Positions 43,147 to 51,811 of a stretch of DNA of 64,000 bases are shown here, in pieces. The translations under genes and the position numbers were made by a program. This stretch comes from Marinovum sp048263515 (GTDB taxonomy: Bacteria > Pseudomonadota > Alphaproteobacteria > Rhodobacterales > Rhodobacteraceae): positions 17,999 to 81,998 of the forward strand of contig NZ_JBLXEC010000021.1 in NCBI RefSeq assembly GCF_048263515.1, given 5' to 3'. The notes under the pieces are model-generated. The model searched no databases and was not told where the DNA came from. It worked only from the letters and a program-made list of their open reading frames with translations. How positions within the stretch are numbered: the first letter of the stretch is position 1; every line of letters starts with the position of its first letter.

Positions 43147-45041
43147 CGGATCCAGACCCGGGCGTAGGGCGGCAGCGGCATCATGCCTTGGCTGTCGCCG
43201 ACCGGGGCCTGGCTCAGAACATCGACCATCGAGCTCGCGCCCTGGGCGCGGAGCCAGTCGAGCGGGATCACCTGCCAGCTTTCGGTGAAGTTGAACAGGC
43301 AGACCAGGCTGCCGGTGGGCGCGCGGCGGGCCAGGGCAAAGAGCGCCGGGTTGCCGGTGTCGAGCACCTCGCAGGGGCGGGCGGCATGCAGTTCCGGCGT
43401 CTCGACGCGGCGCGCCAGCAGGGTCTTGAGGCCGGCAAAGACCTGGCCCGGGGCGCTTTCCGGCGCGGCGCGGGCCAGTTCCACACGGTCCCAATCCATC
43501 ACCGGGCGATGCAGCCAGCGGCTGTCATGGGCGTGGTCGGGCACGTCGTGATAGCCGTAGTCGTTCAGCATCGCCACCTCGTCGCCCATGTAGAGCAGGG
43601 GGATGCCGCCGGAACAGGCGATCAGCGCATGGCCCATCAGGATGCGGTCGACGGCCAGGCCGATGTTCTGCGTATCGCCGCCGAGGCTGGCGCGTTCCAG
43701 CCCGGCGAGCGAGGCGGTGGTGCCGCTGTTGCGCTTGTCGCCGGTGTCGGGGTTGTGCTGAAACAGCTCGCCCTGCGCGAAGGAGCCGGGGAAGACGCCC
43801 TCGTAGAAATCGGCGAGGAAGGCGCGGTGCAGAAAGCCGTTCAGCCCGACGGCGGCGGCATCCTCGTCGGTGACGGCCCAGCCGATGTCGTCGTGGCAGC
43901 GCAGGTAGGTGGCATAGGTCGCATTGCTCAGCACGGGCGGGAAATGAGTGGCCATCACATGGGTCATCAGCCGCGTGTCGCGCGCCGCCAGCGCCGACCA
44001 GAACTGCACCATCAGCGAGTTGTGATAGGCGAGGTTGCCCTCCTTGCCGTCATGTTCGCCGCGACCGAGATAGGGCAGCATCTCTTCGGGGCCGACGATC
44101 GCCTCTTCGAGGTGAATGACCGAGGGCGCGGCGATGCGGGTGGCGGCGCGCAGGGCCTGAAGCAGCATGTGCACTTCGGGCTCGGACTGGCACTTGGTGC
44201 CCATGCGTTTCCACATGAAGGCCACGGCATCGAGCCGCAGCACCTCGACGCCCTTGTTGGCGAGGAACAGCATGATGTCGAGAATTTCGAGGAAAACCTG
44301 CGGGTTGGCCCAGTTCAGGTCCCATTGGTGTTCGTTGAAGGTGGTCCAGACATGGCGCTGCATGTCGGGGTACCAGGTAAAGCTGCCGGGGGCGTTGTCG
44401 GGGAAGATCTCGATCAGCGTGCGCTCGTATTCCTGCGGCAGGCGGGCGTCCTCGAACATCAGGTAGTAGTCGCGGTACTTGGGGTCGCCGGCACGGGCCT
44501 TCTGGGCCCAGGCGTGTTCCTTGGCGGTGTGGTTGACCACCATGTCGACGCAGACGCTGATGCCGCGGGCGCGGCAGGCCTCGGTCACCGCTTCGAAATC
44601 CGCCATGTCGCCATAGGCCGGGTTGATGGCGCGATAGTCCATCACCGAATAGCCGCCGTCGCTGTCGCCGGGACGCGGCTTGAGGCAGGGCATGAAGTGG
44701 ACATAGGTCACGCCCAATTCCGCCAGGTAGTCGAGCTTGTCGATCACCCCGCGCAGGTCACCGGCGAAGCGGTCGATGTAGAAGACATAGCCGATCATCC
44801 CGGGCCGCTGGAACCAGTCGGGTTCGAGATCGCGCATCATGTCGAGCCGCTTGAGCCCGGGGCGCCGCTCCGTCCAGGCGCGGCGCAGCGTGGCGTCGAG
44901 CGCCGGGCGGAAGCTGTCATAGCCCGGATGGTTGCCGTAAAGCCGGTCGAGCATCGACCAGAGGTCCTCGCGGCTGCGGGCATAGCGGAGGTCGAAGATC
45001 TCCGAGTCGGTCAGGGCGGCCGGCGAATCCAGGGGGGACAT
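43143..45041 (-). CDS. Amylosucrase (GH13 family)
   Basis: This 632-residue enzyme transfers glucose from sucrose to build alpha-1,4-glucan and releases fructose, or hydrolyses sucrose. GH13 motifs are DMVVNHT, VLRLDAVAF (nucleophile Asp), IHLEEAI (acid/base Glu) and LRCHDDIGW, which contains the HDDIG signature of amylosucrases as opposed to alpha-amylases. The N-terminal helical domain and the C-terminal domain are in the right places. The ATG at 45041 lies behind a GAAGG box; 64 upstream codons are open but contain the promoter. A LacI-type operator overlaps the -35 of the promoter. Fructose could be phosphorylated by the kinase at 22.8 kb. Trehalose-synthase-like relatives are the main alternative. 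Confidence 0.9.
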   Translation of the reverse strand: MSPLDSPAALTDSEIFDLRYARSREDLWSMLDRLYGNHPGYDSFRPALDATLRRAWTERRPGLKRLDMMRDLEPDWFQRPGMIGYVFYIDRFAGDLRGVIDKLDYLAELGVTYVHFMPCLKPRPGDSDGGYSVMDYRAINPAYGDMADFEAVTEACRARGISVCVDMVVNHTAKEHAWAQKARAGDPKYRDYYLMFEDARLPQEYERTLIEIFPDNAPGSFTWYPDMQRHVWTTFNEHQWDLNWANPQVFLEILDIMLFLANKGVEVLRLDAVAFMWKRMGTKCQSEPEVHMLLQALRAATRIAAPSVIHLEEAIVGPEEMLPYLGRGEHDGKEGNLAYHNSLMVQFWSALAARDTRLMTHVMATHFPPVLSNATYATYLRCHDDIGWAVTDEDAAAVGLNGFLHRAFLADFYEGVFPGSFAQGELFQHNPDTGDKRNSGTTASLAGLERASLGGDTQNIGLAVDRILMGHALIACSGGIPLLYMGDEVAMLNDYGYHDVPDHAHDSRWLHRPVMDWDRVELARAAPESAPGQVFAGLKTLLARRVETPELHAARPCEVLDTGNPALFALARRAPTGSLVCLFNFTESWQVIPLDWLRAQGASSMVDVLSQAPVGDSQGMMPLPPYARVWIR

Positions 45042-45075
45042 GGGGGAAAACCTTCGGGCAGGAGCGGATCGGAGC

Positions 45076-45114
45076 AGGGTAGCAGATAGAGGGCTCTCGG
45101 TCAAAGCGCTTTGA
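45076..45114 (-). promoter_or_regulatory. Amylosucrase promoter with overlapping LacI-type operator
   Basis: On the minus strand TTGACC (45099-45104) and TACCCT (45076-45081) are separated by 17 bases, an almost ideal sigma-70 spacing. A perfect 14-bp palindrome TCAAAGCGCTTTGA (45101-45114) overlaps the -35 element, the position expected for a repressor. The AAAGCGCTTT core with a central CG is typical of LacI/GalR regulators. A sugar-responsive repressor is therefore predicted, but none is encoded in this window. Confidence 0.75.
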
Positions 45115-45245
45115 AGCTGAGCCGCCCATAGAGAGCGGCCGGGTGCCGCCACGGCGGACGAGGGACAGGGCGGCAGAAGCCGGGAATTATCTGTCTGATC
45201 CGGTTGACCTGTTGCCCGGGTTGAATTAATCACCGGATCTGCCGA

Positions 45246-45319
45246 GCGGGCGTTGTGTAATGGTAAGACCCTTGCCTTCCAAGCAAGAGATACGGGTTCG
45301 ATTCCCGTCGCCCGCTCCA
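45246..45319 (+). tRNA. tRNA-Gly (anticodon TCC)
   Basis: A 74-nt cloverleaf with a perfect seven-base acceptor stem (GCGGGCG / CGCCCGC), anticodon loop CTTCCAA (anticodon TCC), T-arm GGGTTCGATTCCC and an encoded CCA end. It lies between the divergent amylosucrase promoter and an ABC exporter gene. Confidence 0.97.
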
Positions 45320-45434
45320 GACCTCTCCCCCTGATCCTTGACAGTTGCGGCCAGGCCTTCGTGCCGCATGCGCGGTGCCTTGCCCCTTGTCGCCCTATTC
45401 AATACACCCTTGCCGGAACAGCTAGGAGCACCGC

Positions 45435-47228
45435 ATGCCGCGTGGATTGGGCCAACCGCAGGAAGAGCGCGACAAGTCGAAACGGATCGGCGCCCTGGGC
45501 GCACTCTGGCCGTTTCTCAAGCCCTATCGCCTGCTGCTGCTGGCCTCGATCCTGGCACTGGTGGCCACGGCCGGCATCTCGCTGACGCTGCCACTGGCGG
45601 TGCGCCGGGTGGTCGACAATTTCCGTGCCGAGGATGGCGCGCTGCTCGATCTCTACTTCGGCGCGGCGCTGGGCATTGCGGCGGCCTTGGCGGTGGGCAC
45701 GGCGCTGCGCTACATGCTGGTGACGCGGCTGGGCGAGCAGGTGGTCACCGACATCCGCAAGGCAGTGTTCGACCGGGTGATGGGGCTGTCGCCGGCGTTC
45801 TACGAAAAGATCATGACCGGCGAGGTGGTCAGCCGGATCACCACCGACACCACGCTGATCCTGTCGGTGATCGGTTCGTCGATCTCGATCGCGCTGCGCA
45901 ACGTGCTGATCTTCTTTGGCGGTATGGGGCTGATGCTACTGACCTCGCCCAAGCTGACCGGCCTCGTGCTGCTGATCGTGCCCGCCGTGGTGGTGCCGAT
46001 CCTGACGTTGGGCCGACGTCTGCGGGTGCTGTCGCGCGAGAACCAAGACTGGATCGCCGCTTCGTCCGGCAGCGCGTCAGAGAGCCTGTCAGCGGTGCAG
46101 ACGGTGCAGGCTTTCACCCACGAGGTGCTGACCCGCCGGGCCTTTTCCGACATCACCGACAAGTCGCTCGATGCCGCCAAGCGGCGGATCACCACGCGGG
46201 CGCTGATGACCGCCATCGTGATCTTTCTGGTATTCACCGGTGTGGTCGGCGTGCTCTGGATCGGCGCGCGCGATGTGCGCGCGGGCGAGATGAGCGCCGG
46301 CAGCCTGGTGCAATTCGTGATCTACGCGGTGATGGTCGCAGGCTCTGTCGCGGCGCTGTCGGAGATCTTCGGCGAGCTGCAACGCGCCGCCGGCGCCACC
46401 GAACGGCTGGTCGAGCTGCTGCACGCCGAGGATGCGGTGAGCGATCCCGCCGACCCGCTGCCGCTGCCCGGGAAAGTCACCGGCGCGATCACCTTTGACG
46501 ATGTGAGCTTTACCTATCCGCAGCGCCCGGATGTCTCGGCACTGGACCATGTTTCGCTGGAGATTGCGCCGGGCGAGACGGTGGCGCTGGTCGGCCCCTC
46601 GGGGGCCGGCAAGACGACGATCATACAGATGCTGCTGCGTTTCTACGACCCGGCCTCGGGGCGGATCACCCTCGACGGTGTCGATATTTCGCAGATGCGC
46701 CGCGATGCCTTTCGCCGGGCGATTGCGCTGGTGCCGCAGGATCCGGTGATCTTTGCCGCCTCGGCCCGTGACAACATCCGCTTCGGCCGGCCCGAGGCCA
46801 GCGACGCCGAGATCGAGGCCGCCGCCCGCGCCGCCGCCGCCCATGACTTCATCATGAAGCTGCCGCAGGGCTATGACAGCGGTCTGGGCGAGCGTGGCGT
46901 CATGCTGTCGGGTGGGCAGAAGCAGCGCGTGGCGATTGCCCGCGCCATCCTGCGCGACGCGCCGGTGCTGCTGCTTGACGAGGCGACCTCGGCGCTCGAT
47001 GCCGAGAGCGAACGCGCGGTGCAACAGGCGGTCGACGCGCTGTCGCGCGACCGCACCACGCTGATCGTGGCGCACCGTCTGGCGACGGTGAAGAAGGCCG
47101 ATCGCATCGTGGTGATGGACCAGGGCCGCATCGTCGCCATCGGCCCGCACGATCAGCTGGTGGCCCAGGACGGGCTTTATGCGCGGCTGGCGCGGATGCA
47201 GTTCACCGACGGGATCGCGGCGGAATAA
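45435..47228 (+). CDS. ABC exporter, fused permease-ATPase half transporter
   Basis: This 597-residue protein is a homodimer-type ABC exporter of the MsbA/LmrA/BmrA group. Six membrane helices occupy about residues 30-310, and the ATPase domain about 345-580 has Walker A GPSGAGKTT, the Q-loop VPQDPVIF, signature LSGGQKQRVAIARA, Walker B VLLLDEATSALD and H-loop IVAHRLAT. An AGGAG box precedes the ATG. It is followed by an acyl-CoA synthetase gene with a 123-base gap. The family covers lipids, drugs and peptides, and the substrate cannot be read from sequence. Confidence 0.92.
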   Translation: MPRGLGQPQEERDKSKRIGALGALWPFLKPYRLLLLASILALVATAGISLTLPLAVRRVVDNFRAEDGALLDLYFGAALGIAAALAVGTALRYMLVTRLGEQVVTDIRKAVFDRVMGLSPAFYEKIMTGEVVSRITTDTTLILSVIGSSISIALRNVLIFFGGMGLMLLTSPKLTGLVLLIVPAVVVPILTLGRRLRVLSRENQDWIAASSGSASESLSAVQTVQAFTHEVLTRRAFSDITDKSLDAAKRRITTRALMTAIVIFLVFTGVVGVLWIGARDVRAGEMSAGSLVQFVIYAVMVAGSVAALSEIFGELQRAAGATERLVELLHAEDAVSDPADPLPLPGKVTGAITFDDVSFTYPQRPDVSALDHVSLEIAPGETVALVGPSGAGKTTIIQMLLRFYDPASGRITLDGVDISQMRRDAFRRAIALVPQDPVIFAASARDNIRFGRPEASDAEIEAAARAAAAHDFIMKLPQGYDSGLGERGVMLSGGQKQRVAIARAILRDAPVLLLDEATSALDAESERAVQQAVDALSRDRTTLIVAHRLATVKKADRIVVMDQGRIVAIGPHDQLVAQDGLYARLARMQFTDGIAAE

Positions 47229-47351
47229 CGCCCACTCGACGTAGCGTTCAGGCTGATGCTACCGTGCGTCACGCTTGCGTGAGGGCCGCTTCGCACGCAT
47301 CCTGCGAGGAACGCAAAAACCCGCAGAAGACGGGTCAGGGGAGAGAGACTT

Positions 47352-49235
47352 ATGGGATTTGCATCGGTTGCCGACCGCGACGCGATTGAGAACGAAATGC
47401 CGTGGAGCGACCGCGATGTGCCGGTCACCATTCAAGGGCTGCTCGACAAGGTGAAGACGCGCTTTCCGGACCGGCCGGCGATCAGCTATCAGCTGATGTC
47501 GGGCCCCAAGGACCCGGCGCAGACCATCAGCTGGAACGAGCTGTACGGCAAGAGCTGTCAGGCGGCGAACCTATTCCGCAGTCTTGGCGTCAAGGAAAAC
47601 GACGTGGTGGCCTTTGTGCTGCCCAACTGCCTCGAGACATCCTACGCGCTGTTCGGCGGGATGATTGCCGGCATCGTCAACCCGATCAATCCGCTGCTCG
47701 AGCCCGAGCAGATCGCCGCCATCCTGCGCGAGACCAAGGCCAAGGTCGTTGTTACGCTGCGGGCCTTTCCCAAGACCGACGTGGCGCAGAAGGTGGCCGA
47801 GGCGGTGCGCCATGCGCCCAGCGTGACCAATGTGCTCGAGATCGACCTCAATCGCTACCTAACCCCGCCCAAGAGCTGGATCGTGCCGCTGGTGCGGCCG
47901 AAGAACCCGGGCGGGCATCATGCGACGGTGGCGAACTTCGTCAGCGAAATGGCGCGTCACAACAAGACGCTGGATTTCGAAGACGTCCAGCAGGACCGGG
48001 TCGGGGCCTATTTCCACACCGGCGGCACCACCGGCATGCCCAAGGTGGCGCAGCACCTCTATTCCGGCATGATCTACAACGGCTGGCTGGGCGACAGGCT
48101 GCTGTTCGACGAGACCTCGAACATCATGTGCCCGCTGCCGATGTTCCACGTCTTTGCGGTGCATGTGATCCTGATGGCGGCGCTGACTTCGGGCGCGCAT
48201 GTGGTCTTTCCGACGCCGCAGGGCTATCGCGGCGAGGGGGTCTTCGACAACTTCTGGAAGCTGATCGAGCGCTGGCAGATCACCTTCATCATCACCGTGC
48301 CCACCGCCGTGTCGGCGCTGATGCAGCGGCCGGTGGATGCGGATATCTCCTCGGTGAAATCGGCGTTTTCCGGGTCGGCCCCGATGCCGCTGGAGCTGTT
48401 CAAGCGCTTCGAGTCGGCCTCGAACGTGCAGATCATCGAGGGCTACGGCCTGACCGAGGCGACCTGCCTGGTGTCGGTGAACCCGACCGAGGGCGAAAAG
48501 AAGGTGGGATCGGTCGGCGTGCCGCTGCCTTATTCCCACGTCAAGATCATCAAGCGGAACGGCAATGGCCCCGAGGAATGCGGGGTCGACGAGATCGGCG
48601 AGATCTGCGTCGCCAACCCCGGTGTCTATGCCGGCTCGACCTATACCGAGGAAGACAAGAACCGCGACCTCTTTCACGAGGGCATCTACCTGCGCACCGG
48701 CGATCTGGGCCGGGTGGATTCTGACGGCTATCTCTGGATCACCGGTCGCGCCAAGGACCTGATCATTCGCGGCGGTCACAACATCGACCCGGCCGAGATC
48801 GAGGATGCGCTGCTGTCGCATCCGGCGGTCGCCATGGCCGGCGCGATCGGCCAGCCCGACGCCCATAGCGGCGAGCTGCCCTGCGCCTTTGTCGAGCTGG
48901 TGGCCGGTGGCAATGTCACCGAAGAGGAACTGATGGAGCATTGCCGGACCAACGTGCATGAACGCGCGGCGATCCCCAAGCATCTGACGATCCTCGACGA
49001 GCTGCCGAAGACGGCGGTGGGCAAGGTCTTCAAGCCCGATCTGCGCAAGCAGGCGATCAAGCGGGTCTATGACGCCGCTCTCGCCGAGCGCGGGGTGAAC
49101 GCCCATGTGGCCGAGGTGATCGACGACAAGAAGCGCGGGCTGGTGGCGCGGATCGCCAAGTCCGGCGTGGCCAGGGAAGAAGACGTGAGCCACGTGCTGG
49201 GGGCCTATACGCGCCCCTGGGAGTGGGCCGAGTAG
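47352..49235 (+). CDS. Acyl-CoA synthetase (AMP-binding, FadD-like)
   Basis: This 627-residue enzyme activates a carboxylate, probably a fatty or aromatic acid, to the CoA thioester through an acyl-adenylate. AMP-binding motifs are FHTGGTTGMPKVAQH (P-loop), GYGLTEATCL (A5-type) and the YLRTGDLGRVDSDGYL hinge region; the C-terminal lysine region PKTAVGKVFK is intact. The ATG at 47352 follows GGGGAGAGAG. At 627 residues it is longer than average because of an extended region around residues 165-200. Substrate is unknown; a second member lies at 59.3 kb. Confidence 0.9.
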   Translation: MGFASVADRDAIENEMPWSDRDVPVTIQGLLDKVKTRFPDRPAISYQLMSGPKDPAQTISWNELYGKSCQAANLFRSLGVKENDVVAFVLPNCLETSYALFGGMIAGIVNPINPLLEPEQIAAILRETKAKVVVTLRAFPKTDVAQKVAEAVRHAPSVTNVLEIDLNRYLTPPKSWIVPLVRPKNPGGHHATVANFVSEMARHNKTLDFEDVQQDRVGAYFHTGGTTGMPKVAQHLYSGMIYNGWLGDRLLFDETSNIMCPLPMFHVFAVHVILMAALTSGAHVVFPTPQGYRGEGVFDNFWKLIERWQITFIITVPTAVSALMQRPVDADISSVKSAFSGSAPMPLELFKRFESASNVQIIEGYGLTEATCLVSVNPTEGEKKVGSVGVPLPYSHVKIIKRNGNGPEECGVDEIGEICVANPGVYAGSTYTEEDKNRDLFHEGIYLRTGDLGRVDSDGYLWITGRAKDLIIRGGHNIDPAEIEDALLSHPAVAMAGAIGQPDAHSGELPCAFVELVAGGNVTEEELMEHCRTNVHERAAIPKHLTILDELPKTAVGKVFKPDLRKQAIKRVYDAALAERGVNAHVAEVIDDKKRGLVARIAKSGVAREEDVSHVLGAYTRPWEWAE

Positions 49236-49330
49236 GTTTGCCACGAGGTCCCGGATCAGGTCCGGGACGCGCGGTGCGAGGGGCAGTGGGATCGCCCTGC
49301 CTCGGCTCTGAGCGCAAGCCGCGCATCGTC

Positions 49331-49720
49331 GGGCCGCGGTGCGGCGATCCTGCCTCGGTTCGACAGCGCTTTATTTCAGCCAAGCCCGGATGACGGTGGT
49401 TCGGTGCGCTGTGGCCAGCCAAATCGCCGTGCCGGGGGGGGCGGCCCGGCGATGCGTGGCGGCCTCTGGCCGCTGTTCGCGCGGGGCTGGTGTGGGGTTG
49501 GTGTCGAGAAGGACGGGGCTGGCATCCCGACGATGCGAGACTCCCGCTTGACGCAAGCCGTACAGCGACGGGCCGTGGTGCGGCGATCCTGCTTCGGTTC
49601 ACCAGCGCTTTATCTCAGCCATGCCCGGATGATGGGACTTCGGCGCGCTATGGCAAGCCAAATCGCCGTGCCGGGGGGGTGGCCCGGCGATGCGCGGCGG
49701 CTTTGCCGCTGTTCGCGCGG
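49331..49720. repeat. Tandem pair of imperfect 150-bp direct repeats
   Basis: Unit A (49331-49484) and unit B (49570-49720) both run GGGCCG, GTGGTGCGGCGATCCTGC, CAGCGCTTTAT, CAGCCA, GCCCGGATGA, AGCCAAATCGCCGTGCCGGG, GATGCG-GGCGGC and GTTCGCGCGG with substitutions between them; a third, shorter fragment may precede A at 49270-49325. Short overlapping frames in both directions are by-products. The pair is a non-coding duplication in the 544-bp gap between the acyl-CoA synthetase and DUF2237 genes, possibly a decayed mobile element. Confidence 0.8.
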
Positions 49721-49745
49721 CATCCAACCAAGGCAGACCCAAACC

Positions 49746-49769
49746 GTAGGGTGGGCAGTCCTGCCCACC
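49746..49769. repeat. GTAGGGTGGGC palindrome
   Basis: GTAGGGTGGGC, AGTCC, TGCCCACC forms a hairpin and matches the family at 32266-32367 except for its loop. It lies 10 bases from the DUF2237 stop. Confidence 0.75.
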
Positions 49770-49779
49770 ATCACCGCCC

Positions 49780-50148
49780 CTAGGCCGCGTTCTCCCGCAG
49801 CACTTCCAGCGACACGATCTGCAGCGCCCGGCGGTGCGTCGCCGCCAGGTTGACCTTGGGCGCACAGCCCTCGTCATGCGCCTGCAGGAACCGCCCGGCG
49901 CAGAGGCACCAATGGTCCCCCGCCTTCAACCCGGCGAAGCCGAACTCCGGCCGCGGGGTCGAGAGGTCGTTGCCGACGTATTTCGAGAAGGCCAGGAACT
50001 CGGCCGTCATCACCGCGCAGACCGTGTGGCTGCCGCGATCCTCGGCGCAGGTGTTGCAATGGCCGTCGCGGAAGAAACCGGTCAGCGGCTTGGTCGAGCA
50101 GGGGGCCAGCGCCTCGCCCAGCACGTTGATCGCAAGGTCCTTGTCCAT
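49780..50148 (-). CDS. DUF2237 family protein
   Basis: This 122-residue protein matches DUF2237: the N-terminal INVLGEALAPCSTKPLTGFFRDGHCNTCAEDRGSHTVCAVMTAEFLAFSKYVGNDLSTP pattern (in pieces) with a cluster of cysteines (about residues 17, 29, 32, 41) and HWCLCAGRFLQA later. The cysteine/histidine set suggests metal binding. It has a GGAGG box before the ATG at 50148. A link to Pth is positional only: it follows pth by 22 bases and shares its strand. No function is established. Confidence 0.86.
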   Translation of the reverse strand: MDKDLAINVLGEALAPCSTKPLTGFFRDGHCNTCAEDRGSHTVCAVMTAEFLAFSKYVGNDLSTPRPEFGFAGLKAGDHWCLCAGRFLQAHDEGCAPKVNLAATHRRALQIVSLEVLRENAA

Positions 50149-50170
50149 CCGTCCTCCTCCTTCTCCGCTT

Positions 50171-50893
50171 TCAGCGAAACTTGTCGGCCAGCCGCTGCAG
50201 CGGCGAGCGCGTGCCTTCCTCGGCCGCCTCGGCCGTCTCAGTCGCCCCGGCCGTCTTGGCAGGCGCCTGCGCCGCGCGCGGCTCCGGCGCCCTGGCGGTC
50301 TTCGCCGGCGAGGTCGAACTGCGTGGCGGCGCCACCTGCAGCGCCACGGCGTTGAGAAATTTCGCCGTATCCCCCGCCGCGAGATCCGGCGCGCCATTGC
50401 CGATACCGGTCAAGAGCGGCTCCAGCCAATCGGCGTCCGCCTTGGCGAAATTATGCAGCACGTAGCCCGAGACCAGCTCCTTGCGCCCCGGATGGCCGAT
50501 CCCCAGCCGCACCCGGTGATAGGCCTCGCCGATATGTCCGTGGATCGAACGCAAGCCGTTGTGGCCGGCATGGCCACCCCCGGTCTTGACCCGGCACTTG
50601 CCCGGCGCGAGGTCCAGCTCGTCGTGAAAGACGGTGACATCCCCGGGCTCCAGCTTGAAGAACCGCATCGCCTCGCCCACCGACTGGCCCGAGCGGTTCA
50701 TGAAAGTGTCGGGCTTCAGCAGCCAGACCTTCTCACCGCCCAGCCGCCCCTCGGCCACCCGGCCCTGAAAGCGTGACTTCCACGGACCAAAACCGTGATC
50801 CTCGGCGATCCGGTCGACCGCCATGAAGCCGATATTGTGCCGGTTGCCCGCATATTGCCCGCCGGGATTGCCCAAACCCACGAAAATCTGCAT
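50171..50893 (-). CDS. pth: Peptidyl-tRNA hydrolase with long C-terminal tail
   Basis: This 240-residue enzyme recycles peptidyl-tRNAs. The family core is intact: the start IFVGLGNPGGQYAGNRHNIGFM with the catalytic histidine, NRSGQSVGEAMRFFKL, HDELDLAPGKCRVKTGGGHAGHNGLRSI and LGIGHP. The C-terminal 50 residues (about 188-240) are an alanine, proline and threonine-rich tail, longer than in E. coli. It lies between rplY and DUF2237, a common Rhodobacterales order: rplY-pth. A terminator lies upstream between rplY and pth, so pth may have its own promoter. Confidence 0.95.
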   Translation of the reverse strand: MQIFVGLGNPGGQYAGNRHNIGFMAVDRIAEDHGFGPWKSRFQGRVAEGRLGGEKVWLLKPDTFMNRSGQSVGEAMRFFKLEPGDVTVFHDELDLAPGKCRVKTGGGHAGHNGLRSIHGHIGEAYHRVRLGIGHPGRKELVSGYVLHNFAKADADWLEPLLTGIGNGAPDLAAGDTAKFLNAVALQVAPPRSSTSPAKTARAPEPRAAQAPAKTAGATETAEAAEEGTRSPLQRLADKFR

Positions 50894-50955
50894 CTGATCC
50901 GCTCCTCTGGCTCAGCCTCTCTTGTGCCCGCTTTCCCGCCCGGGCTTCAATGCAA

Positions 50956-50983
50956 AAAGCCCCGGACGCTGGTCCGGGGCTTT
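50956..50983 (-). terminator. Rho-independent terminator after rplY
   Basis: On the minus strand AAAGCCCCGGAC and GTCCGGGGCTTT form a perfect 12-bp stem (50956-50967 and 50972-50983) with a four-base loop, and the T-run TTTTT continues past it (50954-50958 complement). It lies 25 bases after the rplY stop codon and before the pth gene. Confidence 0.88.
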
Positions 50984-51007
50984 CCGATGTCAACGCATTG
51001 GCGTCGA

Positions 51008-51649
51008 TCAGTCGTCGGTCTGCTCGATCGCCGGGACCTCGTCGGCCTCTGCCTCGTCCTCGTCTTCCGAAGCCTTGAGGCCGGAGGGCGCGGAGATGTT
51101 GCAGATCACGAAGTCACGCTCGACGGTCGGCTTGGCACCTTCCGGCAGGGTCACGTCGGAAATGTGCACGATGTCGCCGATGTCCATGCCGGTCAGGTCG
51201 ACCGTGATGTGATCGGGGATGTCACCGGCGGTCACGACCAGCTCGACCTCGGGGCGAACGACGGTCAGAACGCCGCCCTTCTTGATGCCGGGGGCCGCAT
51301 CCTCGTTGATGAAATCAACATGGATGAAGAGGTTGATCTTGGTGGTGCGGCGCAGGCGCATCAGGTCGAGGTGCGTCGGCAGGTCCTTGACCACGTCGCG
51401 CTGCACGTCGCGGCAGATCACGCGGACGTCGTCGTGACCGTCAACCTTCAGGTTGAACAGGGTCGACTTGAAGCGGCCTGCCTTCAGGCGCTTGAACAGC
51501 TCGTTGAACGGAACCTGAATCGGAAGCGGATCAGCTTCGCCACCAAAAACGATACCCGGAACCATGCCGTTGCGGCGTGCCTGACGAGCGGCGCCCTTGC
51601 CTGTCCCCGTGCGTTCCTGGGCAATAAGATCTGGGATCTCACCAGCCAT
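51008..51649 (-). CDS. rplY: 50S ribosomal protein L25/general stress protein Ctc
   Basis: This 213-residue protein binds 5S rRNA in the large subunit. It has the two-domain (Ctc-type) form: an L25 domain in the first 95 residues (RTGTGKGAARQARRNGMVPGIVFGG) and a beta-rich TL5 domain (about 100-190), with an acidic C-terminal tail (EDEDEAEADE). The start ATG at 51649 is followed by the normal AGEIPDLIA. It is divergent from an MFS transporter gene and followed by a strong terminator and pth. Confidence 0.95.
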   Translation of the reverse strand: MAGEIPDLIAQERTGTGKGAARQARRNGMVPGIVFGGEADPLPIQVPFNELFKRLKAGRFKSTLFNLKVDGHDDVRVICRDVQRDVVKDLPTHLDLMRLRRTTKINLFIHVDFINEDAAPGIKKGGVLTVVRPEVELVVTAGDIPDHITVDLTGMDIGDIVHISDVTLPEGAKPTVERDFVICNISAPSGLKASEDEDEAEADEVPAIEQTDD

Positions 51650-51811
51650 GTCATATTCTCCTAAACAAGGCGGGAATCCTCCAAGGCTGTATCCCCGCGT
51701 GAAGGCGCGCGTATAGACCGGATTTCCCCGATTGGAAACCCCATTTCCGGCAGGCTCTGTCCTGCGATTTTGCAGATTGCCAGCGCCGGGGTGTCATGGC
51801 ACGGCTGGGGC

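Noticed and set aside
49331..49720. Short frames in both directions in the 49.3-49.9 kb gap as genes
   Set aside because: They overlap one another, lack ribosome sites and follow the repeat units rather than codon bias.
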